From positions 558,001 to 622,000 of the forward strand of contig NZ_JAFMOF010000002.1 in the NCBI RefSeq assembly GCF_017349075.1: a DNA stretch of 64,000 nt, written 5' to 3'. How positions within the stretch are numbered: the first letter of the stretch is position 1; every line of letters begins with the position of its first letter. The position numbers and the translations under genes are program-made. The DNA comes from Streptomyces triculaminicus (lineage in GTDB: Bacteria; Actinomycetota; Actinomycetes; Streptomycetales; Streptomycetaceae). The notes below the pieces were generated by a model. The model was not told where the DNA came from and ran no database searches. It saw only the letters and a list, made by a program, of their open reading frames with translations. Positions 52,781 through 62,395 of the stretch are shown here, piece after piece.

Positions 52781-55270
52781 ATGCGCTTTCGCGCGAAGTC
52801 GATCCGCCGGAAGATCGTGGCGCTGTTGCTGGTGCCCCTGGTGTCGCTCACCGGGCTGTGGGTCTTCGCCACGGTCATCACCGGCACCGAGGCCGCCCAG
52901 CTGCTCTCCGTCGCCGACGTGATGCGCAAGGTCGGTTACCCCGCCGAGGACATGGCCCGGGCCCTGCAGAAGGAGCGCCGCCAGACGCTCGTCCACCTCG
53001 CCGACCCCCGCCGCGCCGACGCCCTGGCCGAGCTGCGCTCCCTGCAGCGCGGCACCGACAGGACGGTCGCCTCCTTCCGCGCCGGCGTCGAGGGCGGCGT
53101 GCGCGACGACATGAGCGACGACTCGGCGAAGCGTTTCCGCGCCATCGAGAAGAGCCTCGACAGCATCGAGGGCCTGCGCCGCCGGGTCGAGGACGACACC
53201 ATCACCCGCTACAGCGCCTTCCAGGCCTACAACGAGCTCATCGAGCCCTACTACGACTTCCTCGGCAGCCTCAGCGCCCTGCAGGACGCCGACATGGACA
53301 AGCAGGGCCGCGCCCTGGTCGGCCTGACCCGCGCCCGCGAGGCGGTCTCCCGCGAGGACGCCCTGCTCGCCTCCGCCCTCGCCGCCGGCAGCATGAGCCG
53401 CCAGGATCTGCGCGCCTTCTCCGACCGCGTCGCCGAGCGCCGCATCCTCTACAGCACCAACCTGGCGCTGCTGCCCGTCGCCGACCAGAAGACCTACGAC
53501 GACTACTGGCGCGGCGGCGACGCCCAGACCCTGCGCGCGGCCGAGGACGCCGTGGTCCTCGCCGGCGCCTCGCGCGCGGTCCACATCATCGACGCCCAGC
53601 GCTGGCAGGCCGCCGTCACGCCCGTCCTCGAGGACCTCGGCCGGATGGGGACCGAGGCCAGCGACCGCTTCGGCGACCGCGTGGAGCCCGTCGCCATCGG
53701 CGTCCTGACCAAGGCCGCGGTGGCCGGCGTCCTCGGCCTCGCGGCCCTGGTCTGCTCGCTCGTCATCTCCCTGCGCGTCGGCCGCGGCCTGGTCCGGGAC
53801 CTGCGCCGGCTGTGCAAGGAGGCCCACGAGGTCTCCGGGGTCCGGCTGCCCGCCGTGATGCGCCGCCTCGCCGCCGGCGAGCGGGTCGACGTGGAGACCG
53901 AGGCCCCCCGCCTGGCGTACGGCCCCGACGAGCTCGGCCAGGTCGGCCAGGCCCTCAACACCCTGCAGCGGGCCGCCGTGGAGGCCGCCGTCAAGCAGGC
54001 CGATATGCGCCGCGGCGTCTCCGCCGTCTTCGTCAACCTCGCCCGCCGCAGCCAGGTCCTGCTGCACCGTCAGCTGGCCCTGCTCGACGCCATGGAGCGC
54101 CGCACCGAGGACACCGACCACCTCGCCGATCTCTTCCGCCTCGACCACCTCACCACCCGCATGCGCCGCCACGCCGAGGGCCTGGTGATCCTCTCCGGCG
54201 CCACCCCCTCCCGGCAGTGGCGCAGGCCCGTGCGGCTCATGGACGTCGTCCGCGCCGCCGTCGGCGAGGTCGAGGCCTACGAGCGCATCGAGGTGCGCCG
54301 CCTGCCCCGGCTGGCCCTGAGCGGCCCGGCCGTCGCCGACCTCACCCACCTCCTGGCCGAACTCCTGGAGAACGCCACCGTCTTCTCCCCGCCGCACACC
54401 GCCGTCCAGGTGCACGGCGAGCGCGTCGCCAACGGCTTCACCCTCGAGATCCACGACCGCGGCCTGGGCATGAGCCCCGAGGCCCTCGGCGAGGCCAACC
54501 TCCGCCTCGCCGAGACGCCCGAGTTCGAGCTGTCCGACACCGACCGCCTCGGCCTGTTCGTGGTCAGCCGGCTCGCCCAGCGCCAGGGCGTGCGCGTCTC
54601 GCTGCAGACCTCCCCCTACGGCGGCACCACGGCCGTCGTGTTCCTCCCCGCCACGCTGCTCACCCAGACCGAGCCCGCCCGCACGGCGGCGCTCATCGAC
54701 GAGGACACCGGCCCCCGCCCCGTCGCACGGCCGAGGGCCGGCGCCGAGCGCGCGGCGCCGGCCCTCCCCTACCGGGAGGAGCCCGGCCCGGTGAACGGAC
54801 CGGCCCTCGACGGCCTCTTCGACATGGACGCCACGCCCTCCCCGTACGAGGCCGGGCCGGGCGACGGCACGGACGGCTCCGGCGGCGGCACGGTCGGCGG
54901 CATCCTGCGCCGCCTGGCCCAGGAGCCCCCGACCGGCGGCGAGCACCAGCAGGCGGACGACGGCCCCGCCCCGCTGCCGCGCCGCAGGCGCCGGCCGGCG
55001 GACGGCGCGGCACGGGAGGACACCCCGAGCGGCGGACTGCCCCGCCGCGTACGCCAGGCCAGCCTCGCTCCCCAGCTGAGGGAACCCGCCGCCCGGTCCC
55101 GGCCCGTGCCCGACCCGGCGGGCCCGGAGGACGACCGCGACGCCGACGAGGTACGGGCCAGGATGACGGCCCTGCAACGCGGCTGGCAGCGGGGCCGGGA
55201 GGACAATGGGGACACGAACCCGCCGAGCACACCAGCACCAGGAACGACAACTGAGGGGGACGGTCGATGA
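52781..55270 (+). CDS. cvnA: Conservon sensor kinase-like protein CvnA
   Basis: The 829-residue protein has a first membrane helix (IVALLLVPLVSLTGLWVFA) and an extracellular nitrate-sensing-like helical domain (residues about 45-300). A second helix (TKAAVAGVLGLAALVCSLVI) leads to a HAMP-like linker and an HATPase domain with the N-box HLLAELLENATVFSPP and G-box IHDRGLGM. A 200-residue disordered Pro/Gly/Arg tail follows. The usual phospho-His region is replaced by NLARRSQVLLHRQLALLDAM, typical of conservons, which lack a response regulator. The signal is passed to CvnB-D. ATGA overlap with cvnB. Confidence 0.93.
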   Translation: MRFRAKSIRRKIVALLLVPLVSLTGLWVFATVITGTEAAQLLSVADVMRKVGYPAEDMARALQKERRQTLVHLADPRRADALAELRSLQRGTDRTVASFRAGVEGGVRDDMSDDSAKRFRAIEKSLDSIEGLRRRVEDDTITRYSAFQAYNELIEPYYDFLGSLSALQDADMDKQGRALVGLTRAREAVSREDALLASALAAGSMSRQDLRAFSDRVAERRILYSTNLALLPVADQKTYDDYWRGGDAQTLRAAEDAVVLAGASRAVHIIDAQRWQAAVTPVLEDLGRMGTEASDRFGDRVEPVAIGVLTKAAVAGVLGLAALVCSLVISLRVGRGLVRDLRRLCKEAHEVSGVRLPAVMRRLAAGERVDVETEAPRLAYGPDELGQVGQALNTLQRAAVEAAVKQADMRRGVSAVFVNLARRSQVLLHRQLALLDAMERRTEDTDHLADLFRLDHLTTRMRRHAEGLVILSGATPSRQWRRPVRLMDVVRAAVGEVEAYERIEVRRLPRLALSGPAVADLTHLLAELLENATVFSPPHTAVQVHGERVANGFTLEIHDRGLGMSPEALGEANLRLAETPEFELSDTDRLGLFVVSRLAQRQGVRVSLQTSPYGGTTAVVFLPATLLTQTEPARTAALIDEDTGPRPVARPRAGAERAAPALPYREEPGPVNGPALDGLFDMDATPSPYEAGPGDGTDGSGGGTVGGILRRLAQEPPTGGEHQQADDGPAPLPRRRRRPADGAAREDTPSGGLPRRVRQASLAPQLREPAARSRPVPDPAGPEDDRDADEVRARMTALQRGWQRGREDNGDTNPPSTPAPGTTTEGDGR

Positions 55271-55728
55271 CCGCACCGAAGGCCGCGATACGCAACGCTC
55301 CGTCAACAACCGGCCCGGACCGGCCGGCCACCGCCACGGGAGAGCTCAACTGGCTCCTCGACGACCTCGTCGAGCGGGTCGGCAGCATCCGCAAGGCGCT
55401 CGTCCTGTCCGGCGACGGCCTGGCCACCGGCACGTCGAAGGACCTCAGCCGTGAGGACGGCGAGCACCTGGCAGCCGTCGCCTCCGGCTTCCACAGCCTC
55501 GCCAAGGGCGTGGGCCGGCACTTCGACGCCGGCGACGTCCGCCAGACCGTGGTCGAACTCGACCAGGCCTTCCTCTTCGTCACCGCCGCCGGCGACGGCA
55601 GCTGTCTGGCCGTCCTCGCCGACGCCGACTCCGACATCGGGCTGGTCGCCTACGAGATGACGCTGCTCGTCAAGCGCGTGGGCGCGCACCTGGCCACCGC
55701 TCCGCGGGCCGGCGCCGCCGGCGAGTGA
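55267..55728 (+). CDS. cvnB: Conservon roadblock/LC7 protein CvnB
   Basis: The 153-residue protein has a roadblock/LC7 domain from about residue 25: LNWLLDDLVERVGSIRKALV, LSGDGLATGTSKDL, FLFVTAAGDGSCLAVLAD. Such proteins act as GAP-like or scaffolding partners of Ras-like GTPases, here CvnD. It is translationally coupled to cvnA and cvnC. About 20 N-terminal residues are disordered. Confidence 0.94.
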   Translation: MTAPKAAIRNAPSTTGPDRPATATGELNWLLDDLVERVGSIRKALVLSGDGLATGTSKDLSREDGEHLAAVASGFHSLAKGVGRHFDAGDVRQTVVELDQAFLFVTAAGDGSCLAVLADADSDIGLVAYEMTLLVKRVGAHLATAPRAGAAGE

Positions 55729-56135
55729 CGGGCGGCATGACCGGAGACCATTGGTACGACGACGCGGCGGGCCCGGTGGTCCGCCCGTACACCATGACCC
55801 GGGGCCGCACCCGCGGCCCCGGGGAGGACCGGCTGGACCTCATCGCGCTCGTCGTGGCCGAGGACTTCCTCACCGACCACCCCGACGACGTGCACGCCGC
55901 CGCCGACCGGACCCTGTCGCCGGAACACCTCGACATCGCCGGTCTCGTCCGGCACGCCCCCCAGTCCGTCGCCGAACTCGCCACCGGGCTCGACCTCCCG
56001 GTCGGCGTGGTGCGCGTGCTGGTGGGCGACCTCATCGACGGCGGGTACGTGCGCGTCGCGCGCCCCGTCCCGCCGGCCGAACTGCCCGACGAGGGCGTCC
56101 TGCGCGAGGTCATCGAGGCCCTGCGCGCACTGTGA
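55725..56135 (+). CDS. cvnC: Conservon DUF742 protein CvnC
   Basis: The 136-residue DUF742 protein starts with the GTG that overlaps the cvnB stop (ATG 55737 is an alternative). It has VRPYTMTRGRTRG, LDLIALVVAE and a C-terminal winged-helix-like part (SVAELATGLDLPVGVVRVLV then GDLIDGGYVRV). Conservon CvnC proteins are thought to bind the other Cvn proteins or DNA. It is separated from cvnD by 115 bases, a larger gap than elsewhere in the operon. Confidence 0.92.
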   Translation: MTGGMTGDHWYDDAAGPVVRPYTMTRGRTRGPGEDRLDLIALVVAEDFLTDHPDDVHAAADRTLSPEHLDIAGLVRHAPQSVAELATGLDLPVGVVRVLVGDLIDGGYVRVARPVPPAELPDEGVLREVIEALRAL

Positions 56136-56250
56136 CCCACCCGGCCGGCCTCGGGGCCGGCCGGGGGTTGTCCAGCGGCGGCCCTTACGGAACGATCACT
56201 ACCGCGGGGGAGCGCGATGACGCACAGACCCTGAATCGGAGGAAGAACCC

Positions 56251-56856
56251 ATGGTGTTCGGGCGCACTGACCGCCGCAAACAGAACGCGATCACTCCCGT
56301 GGCCCTCAAGCTCCTGGTCGCCGGCGGCTTCGGCGTGGGCAAGACCACCCTGGTCGGCGCCATCAGCGAGATCAAGCCGCTGCGCACCGAGGAACTGCTC
56401 ACCGAGGCGAGCCGGCCGGTCGACGACACCTCCGGCGTCGAGGCCAAGCGCACCACCACCGTCGCCATGGACTTCGGCCGCATCACCCTCCGCGACGACC
56501 TGGTCCTCTACCTCTTCGGCACCCCCGGCCAGCACCGCTTCTGGTTCCTGTGGGACGAGCTGGCGCAGGGCGCGCTGGGCGCCGTCGTCCTCGCCGACAC
56601 CCGGCGGCTGGAGGACTGCTTCGCCGCCGTCGACTACTTCGAGCGCCGCGGCATCGCCTTCACCCTCGCCGTCAACTGCTTCGACGGCGCCGAGCGCCAC
56701 TCCGAGCAGGCCGTGCGCGAGGCGCTCGACCTCGACCCGCAGGTGCCGGTCATGATGTGCGACGCCCGCGAGCGAGAGTCGGTGAAGGAGGTCCTCGTCT
56801 CGGTCGTCGAGCACGCGCTGGCCGGCGGGGCGGCCCGCAGCCCCGCCGCGGTGTGA
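56251..56856 (+). CDS. cvnD: Conservon Ras-like GTPase CvnD
   Basis: The 201-residue GTPase is of the conservon/MglA-like type. It has the P-loop AGGFGVGKTTLVGAI, switch I with SGVEAKRTTTVAMDFG, and G3 LFGTPGQHRFWFLWDEL (Pro before Gly, as in DxxG-modified conservon enzymes). The NKxD guanine motif is replaced by VNCFDG. It acts as the GTP switch at the membrane-bound CvnABC complex. A GGAGGAAG site precedes the ATG. Its stop lies 6 bases from the stop of the convergent dipeptidase. Confidence 0.94.
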   Translation: MVFGRTDRRKQNAITPVALKLLVAGGFGVGKTTLVGAISEIKPLRTEELLTEASRPVDDTSGVEAKRTTTVAMDFGRITLRDDLVLYLFGTPGQHRFWFLWDELAQGALGAVVLADTRRLEDCFAAVDYFERRGIAFTLAVNCFDGAERHSEQAVREALDLDPQVPVMMCDARERESVKEVLVSVVEHALAGGAARSPAAV

Positions 56857-56862
56857 GGGCGC

Positions 56863-57651
56863 TCAGCGGACGGGGAAGTCGAAATACGTGCCGGGGTACG
56901 GCTCCCCGCGCAGGGTGTAGTGCCACCACTCCTCCGCGAGGTTGTTGAACCCGGCGTTCTCCATCGTGGACTTCAGCAGCATGCGGTTCGCCCGTCGCTG
57001 CCCCGTCACGCGCGGGTCGAGGGTGTGGGAGAGGGTGTCGAAGCAGTCGAAACCGGTGCCCATGTCGACGGAGTCGTCCGGGAAGCGCACCGCCTTCGGC
57101 GCGAAGCACGGCACCAGCGGCTCACCGGGCACGTACGGCCGCGTGGGCCAAGCGGGCAGCCGCACGATCGTCAGGTCCATCGTGCTGCCCCGGCTGTGCC
57201 CCGACTTCTCCGCGATGTAGCCGTCCTCGAACAGCCGCGACTTCTCCACGCGCGGATAGAACTCCGTCTTCATCCGCTCGTCCTCGAGGTCCTTCGCCCA
57301 CGCCACGAAGTCGTTCACCGCGCGCTGCGGGCGGTAGCAGTCGTAGACCTTGAGCGTGTAGCCCTCGCGCAGCAGCACCCGCTGCGCCCGGTGCAGCGCC
57401 TCGGCGGCCGGGCGGGTGAGCAGGCAGCGGGGGCGCAGGTAGCCCTCGACGCGGTGGCCGGTGAAGTTGTGGACGGTGGCGTAGCGCATCTCCTGGAGGA
57501 TCGTCGGGTCCACGTCCGCGAGCGCCACGAAGCCCGGCGGCGGGGCGGGGGCCCGCTCCCGCGCACCGGCGGCGGGAGCGGACGTCACGGTGGCCAGAAG
57601 AGCCGCCAGCGACAGGGTCATGACACGCCATACGGCGGAAGGACTCGGCAT
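56863..57651 (-). CDS. D-alanyl-D-alanine dipeptidase, VanX-type (M15D), secreted
   Basis: The 262-residue protein has a signal peptide (AVWRVMTLSLAALLATVTSA) and a VanX-like zinc domain. SGHSRGSTMDLTI gives the first His and Asp zinc ligands and the preceding Arg, DMGTGFDCFD follows, and EWWHYTL gives the catalytic Glu and third ligand His. Unlike cytoplasmic VanX of resistance clusters, it is exported, and no vanHA genes are near. A housekeeping role in dipeptide release from the wall is more likely than vancomycin resistance. Confidence 0.9.
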   Translation of the reverse strand: MPSPSAVWRVMTLSLAALLATVTSAPAAGARERAPAPPPGFVALADVDPTILQEMRYATVHNFTGHRVEGYLRPRCLLTRPAAEALHRAQRVLLREGYTLKVYDCYRPQRAVNDFVAWAKDLEDERMKTEFYPRVEKSRLFEDGYIAEKSGHSRGSTMDLTIVRLPAWPTRPYVPGEPLVPCFAPKAVRFPDDSVDMGTGFDCFDTLSHTLDPRVTGQRRANRMLLKSTMENAGFNNLAEEWWHYTLRGEPYPGTYFDFPVR

Positions 57652-57715
57652 GACCCTCCACTTACCAGCCGCACCGCCCCGCACGGAAGAGGCCCGCCCC
57701 CACCTCGCCCCCGGC

Positions 57716-60070
57716 TCAGCCGCGCATCCGCACCCGGTACGCCACCTCCGGCACCCCCCTGCTCCACCGTCACCACCCCGCCCCGCGCCCGCGTGGTGAA
57801 GCGCACCACCTCCGGCCGCCCCCATCCCGCCCCCGCGTCCGTGATCAGCACCCCGCCGCCCGTACGCCCCGCGGCCGGCGCCCACACGTCCAGCTCCACC
57901 CGCCCGTCCTCACCCGCCACCGGCACCACCGAACCCGCCCGCGCCAGCACCGGGATGCGCGAGGGCGGCGCGTCCAGCAGCACCTGGCCGGGCCCCTCGT
58001 GCGCCTGGCCCGTCGCCGTGTCGTACCACCGCCCGCGCGGCAGCCGCACCGCCCGACGGTCCGCCCCCGCCTCCAGCACCGGAGCCACCAGCAGCGCGTC
58101 ACCCAGCAGGAACTCGTCCTCGCAGTCGCGCAGCGCCCGGTCCTCCGGCGATCGCCACCACACCGGCCGCACATACGGCGCCCCCGTGCGCTGCGCCAGA
58201 TGCGCCAGCGTCACGAAGTACGGCAGCAGCCGCGTCCGCTCCCGCATCGCCGCGCCCGCGTGCTCGAGCACCTCCGCGCCGAACTCCCACGGCTCCCGCC
58301 GCCCCGCCGTCATCGCCGCGTGGGTACGGAACAACGGCAGGTACGCTCCCAGCTGGAACCACCGCAGGAACAGCTCGGGAGAGGGAAACCCGGTGAACCC
58401 CCCGATGTCCGGCCCCGAATACGGCACTCCGCACAGCCCCAGCCCCAGCACCAGCGCCAGCGAGGCCCGCAGCCCCGGCCATCCCGTCGCCACGTCGCCC
58501 GACCATGTGCCGCCGTACCGCTGCATGCCCGCCCAGCCCGAGCGCGAGAAGAGGAAGGGCCGCTCGTCCGGCCGCAGCGCGCGCAGCCCCTCGTAGCCGG
58601 CCCGCGCCATCGTCAGCCCGTAGACGTTGTGCGCCTCACGGTGGTCGCCGCTCCGCCCCTCCAACGCGTGCCGGGACGACCGCGGCAGCGTCGGATCGCC
58701 GAACGCGGCGAAGGACACCGGCTCGTTCATGTCGTGCCAGAACCCGGCGAAGCCCTGCGCCAGCCGCTCCTGGTACAGCCCGCCCCACCAGCGGCGCACG
58801 CCGGGATCGGTGAAGTCGGGGAACACCGCCTCGCCCGGCCAGACCTCGCCGCGCACCAGGCGCCCGCGCGCGTCCTTCACGAACGCGTCCTCCGCCACCC
58901 CCTCGTCGTACACCGCAAGCCCCGGCTCCGCCTTGACCGCCGGATCCACGATCGACACCAGCCGCACCCCCCGCTCCCGCAGGTCGGCCGCCATCCCCGG
59001 CAGATCGGGAAACCGCTCCCGGTCCACGGTGAACACCCGGTGCCCCCGGTAGTGATCGATGTCCAGGTGCAGCGCCGACAGCGGAAGCCCGCGCTCCAGA
59101 TACCCCTCCGCCACCCGCCGCACCTCCCGCTCGCTGCCGAAGCCCCAGCGGGCGTGCTGATACCCCAGCGCCCACGACGGCGGCAGCGCGGCCGCGCCCG
59201 TCAGCGCCGCCCAGCCGTGCAGCACCCGCGCCGGCGTGCCCACCAGCACCCAGTAGCGCAGCGGCCCCCGTCCATCCGGATCTCGCAGCGCCCCGGCCGG
59301 TCGTGCCCGGACCCCGCGCCCTCCTCGCCCTCCCACAGCGTCACGCGCCCGTCCCAGGTGTTGTCGTGGAACACCAGGTGCGTCCCCGCGTCCGCCACCA
59401 CCAGCTGCACCGGCATCGTGATGTACAGCGGATCCTCCCCGGGCTCGAAGGCCCCCGGGTCGGTGTTCCACAGCCGGTACGAGCCGTCCCGCAGCCGCGG
59501 CCCCGCCGACCGGCCGCCCAGACCGAAGAACCGCCCGTCCGCCGCCACCTGCGACCGCTGCGTCCACCGCGGCCCGCCCGGATCCCGCGCCTCCGGCTCC
59601 CACCAGCGCGGCGGCAGATCACGGCGCAGCAGCAGCCCGCCCGGCGTGCGCACCTCCACCGCGCCGTGCCGCGACACCACCACCAGCACCCGCTCGGACA
59701 CCACCCGCCAGCCACCGTCGGTGTCCGGCTCCAGCACCGCCCGGTCGTCGGCCTGCGGAAGGCGCCCCTCCAGCGCGTACGACGGCTCCGGCGCCGCGTC
59801 GTCCCAGCCGCAGAACACCGCGCCGCCCGCCGCCACCCGCACCCGCAGCGACGACCGCGCGAACCGCACCACCCCACCGCCCGGCTCCGCGTCCGCCCCC
59901 ACCACCGCGCCCGGCACCCGCGCCCGCCCCGCCCCCGGCCGGGGCAGCCCCACCGCGTCCACGCGCTGCCTGCGCCACGCCGACCGCACGGACCGCAGCC
60001 CCTGAGCGCTCCCCACCACCCGCAACGCCGCCATCCACTTCTCCGACCGCACAAGGTCACCAGCGTCCAT
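57716..60070 (-). pseudogene. GH31 alpha-glucosidase, frameshifted twice
   Basis: The N-terminal part (59270-60070) encodes the GH31 beta-domain (SQVAADGRFFGLGGRSAGPR, YRLWNTDPGAFEPGEDPLYI). The catalytic part continues in another frame, with PPSWALGYQHARWGFGSE, the nucleophile Asp in GFAGFWHDMNEP and the acid/base Asp in GTWSGDVATGW. One G is missing in the run at 59265-59269: DGG then PLRYWVLVG joins the frames. Near the 3' end one extra base at 57754-57759 moves the frame off the natural ending EVAYRVRMRG-stop (57716-57718). Corrected length is about 785 residues. It hydrolyses alpha-glucosides in the cytoplasm. Both breaks are in homopolymers. Confidence 0.87.
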
Positions 60071-60277
60071 GCCGCTCACCCTGCCACCGGCCCCGACCGG
60101 CGCGCCCCCGTTCATACGCCGTTCACCCCCTCAGGGCCGCCCCCACCGACGTGATCTGCGGCGCCAACCCTGGTGCACGAGTCGATCACATGGCATCGTC
60201 CTGGTCAGTCACGCCCGCGCGCACACCCCGCCGTGCGCGCGGCGCCGCCCACGACGCGCAGAAGCCCGGGAGCAGCC

Positions 60278-62302
60278 ATGACCACCGCACCGCAGCCCGC
60301 CGACCGGCCGGAGCCCCTGTGGACCCCCGGCGCGGACCGCATCGACCGCGCGCAGGTCACCCGCTTCCACGCCTGGGCCGCGGACCGGCACGGCGCGCCC
60401 GCCCCCGTCCCCGGCGACCCCGCGGCGAGCTACCGCGCACTGCACCGCTGGTCGGTGGAGGAGCTCGAGCGCTTCTGGCAGGCCGTCACCGAATGGTGCG
60501 ACGTCCGCTTCGCCACCCCCTACGAGCGGGTGCTCGGCGACCGCGACATGCCCGGCGCCCAGTGGTTCCCCGGCGCCACCCTCAACTACGCCGAGCACGC
60601 CCTGCGCGCCTCCCAGGACCCCGCCCGGGCCGGCGAGGCCGCCCTGCTCCACGTCGACGAGACCCACGAGCCGCGCCCCGTCACCTGGAGCGAGCTCCGC
60701 CGCCAGGTCGGCTCGCTGACCGCCGAACTGCGCCGCCTCGGCGTACGCCCCGGCGACCGCGTCAGCGGCTACCTGCCCAACATCCCGCAGGCCGTCGTCG
60801 CCCTCCTCGCCACCGCCGCCGTCGGCGCCGTGTGGACCTCCTGCGCCCCCGACTTCGGCGCCCGCAGCGTCCTGGACCGCTTCCAGCAGGTCGAGCCCGT
60901 CGTCCTGTTCACCGTCGACGGCTACCACTACGGCGGCAAGCGCCACGAACGCGCCGACGTCGTCGCCGAGCTGCGCGCCGAACTGCCCACCCTGCGCGCG
61001 GTCGTCCACATCCCGCTGCTCGGCACCCCCGCCCCCGAGGGCACGCTGGAATGGGACGCCCTGACGGCCTCGGACACCGAACCGGTCTTCGAGCAGGTCC
61101 CCTTCGACCACCCCCTGTGGGTGCTCTACTCCTCCGGCACCACCGGCCTGCCCAAGGCCATCGTCCAGTCCCAGGGCGGCATCCTCCTCGAACACCTCAA
61201 GCAGCTCGCCCTGCACTGCGACCTCGGCCCCGGCGACCGCTTCTTCTGGTACACGTCCACCGGCTGGATGATGTGGAACTTCCTCGTGTCCGGCCTCCTG
61301 GTCGGCTCCACCGTCGTCCTCTACGACGGCAGCCCCGGCCACCCCGACACCGCCGCCCAGTGGCGCATCGCCGAACGCACCGGGGCCACCCTCTTCGGCA
61401 CCTCCGCCGCCTACGTCATGGCCTGCCGCAAGGCCGGCGTCCACCCCGCCCGCGACTTCGACCTCTCCACCGTCCGCTGCGTCGCCACCACCGGCTCCCC
61501 GCTGCCGCCCGACGGCTTCCGCTGGATCCACGACGCCTTCCACGAGGACGGCGAGGACGGCCGCGACATGTGGATCGCCTCCGTCAGCGGCGGCACCGAC
61601 GTCTGCAGCTGCTTCGCGGGCGCCGTCCCCACCCTCCCCGTGTATATCGGCGAGCTCCAGGCCCCCTGCCTGGGCACCGACCTGCAGGCCTGGGACGCGC
61701 ACGGCAAGCCCGTCACCGACGAGGTCGGCGAGCTCGTCGTCACCAACCCCATGCCCTCGATGCCGGTCCGCTTCTGGAACGACCCCGACGGCAGCCGCTA
61801 CCGCGAGAGCTACTTCGAGATGTTCCCCGGCGTCTGGCGGCACGGCGACTGGATCACCCTCACCTCACGCGGCACCGTCGTCATCCACGGCCGCTCCGAC
61901 TCCACCCTCAACCGCCAGGGCGTCCGCATGGGCTCCGCCGACATCTACGAGGCCGTCGAACGCCTCCCCGAGATCCGCGAATCCCTCGTCATCGGCGTCG
62001 AACAGCCCGACGGCGGCTACTGGATGCCGCTCTTCGTCCACCTCGCACCCGGCGCCACCCTCGACGACGCGCTCCTCGACCGCATCAAGCACACCATCCG
62101 CGAGCAGCTCTCCCCGCGCCACGTCCCCGACGAGGTCATAGAGGTCCGCGGCATCCCCCACACCCTCACCGGCAAGCGCATCGAGGTCCCCGTCAAGCGC
62201 CTCCTCCAGGGCACCCCCCTGGAAAAGGCCGTCAACCCCGGGTCCGTGGACGACGTCACCCTCCTGGACTTCTACGAGCAGCTCGCACGCGAACGCCGCT
62301 GA
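60278..62302 (+). CDS. Acetoacetyl-CoA synthetase
   Basis: The 674-residue adenylate-forming enzyme starts at the ATG with GGGAG upstream. The N-terminus WTPGADRIDRAQVTRFHAWA and AQWFPGATLNYAEHAL are acetoacetyl-CoA synthetase blocks. The P-loop is VLYSSGTTGLPKAIVQSQGG, the A5 motif lies in DMWIASVSGGTDVCSCF, and A10 is the LTGKRIEVPVKRLLQG with the catalytic Lys. It activates acetoacetate (ketone-body salvage or precursor supply) in the cytoplasm. Divergent from the GH31 gene. Confidence 0.93.
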   Translation: MTTAPQPADRPEPLWTPGADRIDRAQVTRFHAWAADRHGAPAPVPGDPAASYRALHRWSVEELERFWQAVTEWCDVRFATPYERVLGDRDMPGAQWFPGATLNYAEHALRASQDPARAGEAALLHVDETHEPRPVTWSELRRQVGSLTAELRRLGVRPGDRVSGYLPNIPQAVVALLATAAVGAVWTSCAPDFGARSVLDRFQQVEPVVLFTVDGYHYGGKRHERADVVAELRAELPTLRAVVHIPLLGTPAPEGTLEWDALTASDTEPVFEQVPFDHPLWVLYSSGTTGLPKAIVQSQGGILLEHLKQLALHCDLGPGDRFFWYTSTGWMMWNFLVSGLLVGSTVVLYDGSPGHPDTAAQWRIAERTGATLFGTSAAYVMACRKAGVHPARDFDLSTVRCVATTGSPLPPDGFRWIHDAFHEDGEDGRDMWIASVSGGTDVCSCFAGAVPTLPVYIGELQAPCLGTDLQAWDAHGKPVTDEVGELVVTNPMPSMPVRFWNDPDGSRYRESYFEMFPGVWRHGDWITLTSRGTVVIHGRSDSTLNRQGVRMGSADIYEAVERLPEIRESLVIGVEQPDGGYWMPLFVHLAPGATLDDALLDRIKHTIREQLSPRHVPDEVIEVRGIPHTLTGKRIEVPVKRLLQGTPLEKAVNPGSVDDVTLLDFYEQLARERR

Positions 62303-62395
62303 CCTGCACCGACGCGCCGCCGACCGGCCGTTGTCAGTACCCCCCGCTACGGTGAGTGAGCATCGATCACGCGCGCCGAGGGCAAGGGGGAGCTC

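Noticed and set aside
56863..57651. Vancomycin resistance determinant
   Set aside because: The VanX-like protein has a signal peptide and no vanH, vanA, vanR or vanS neighbours. A wall-recycling role is more likely.
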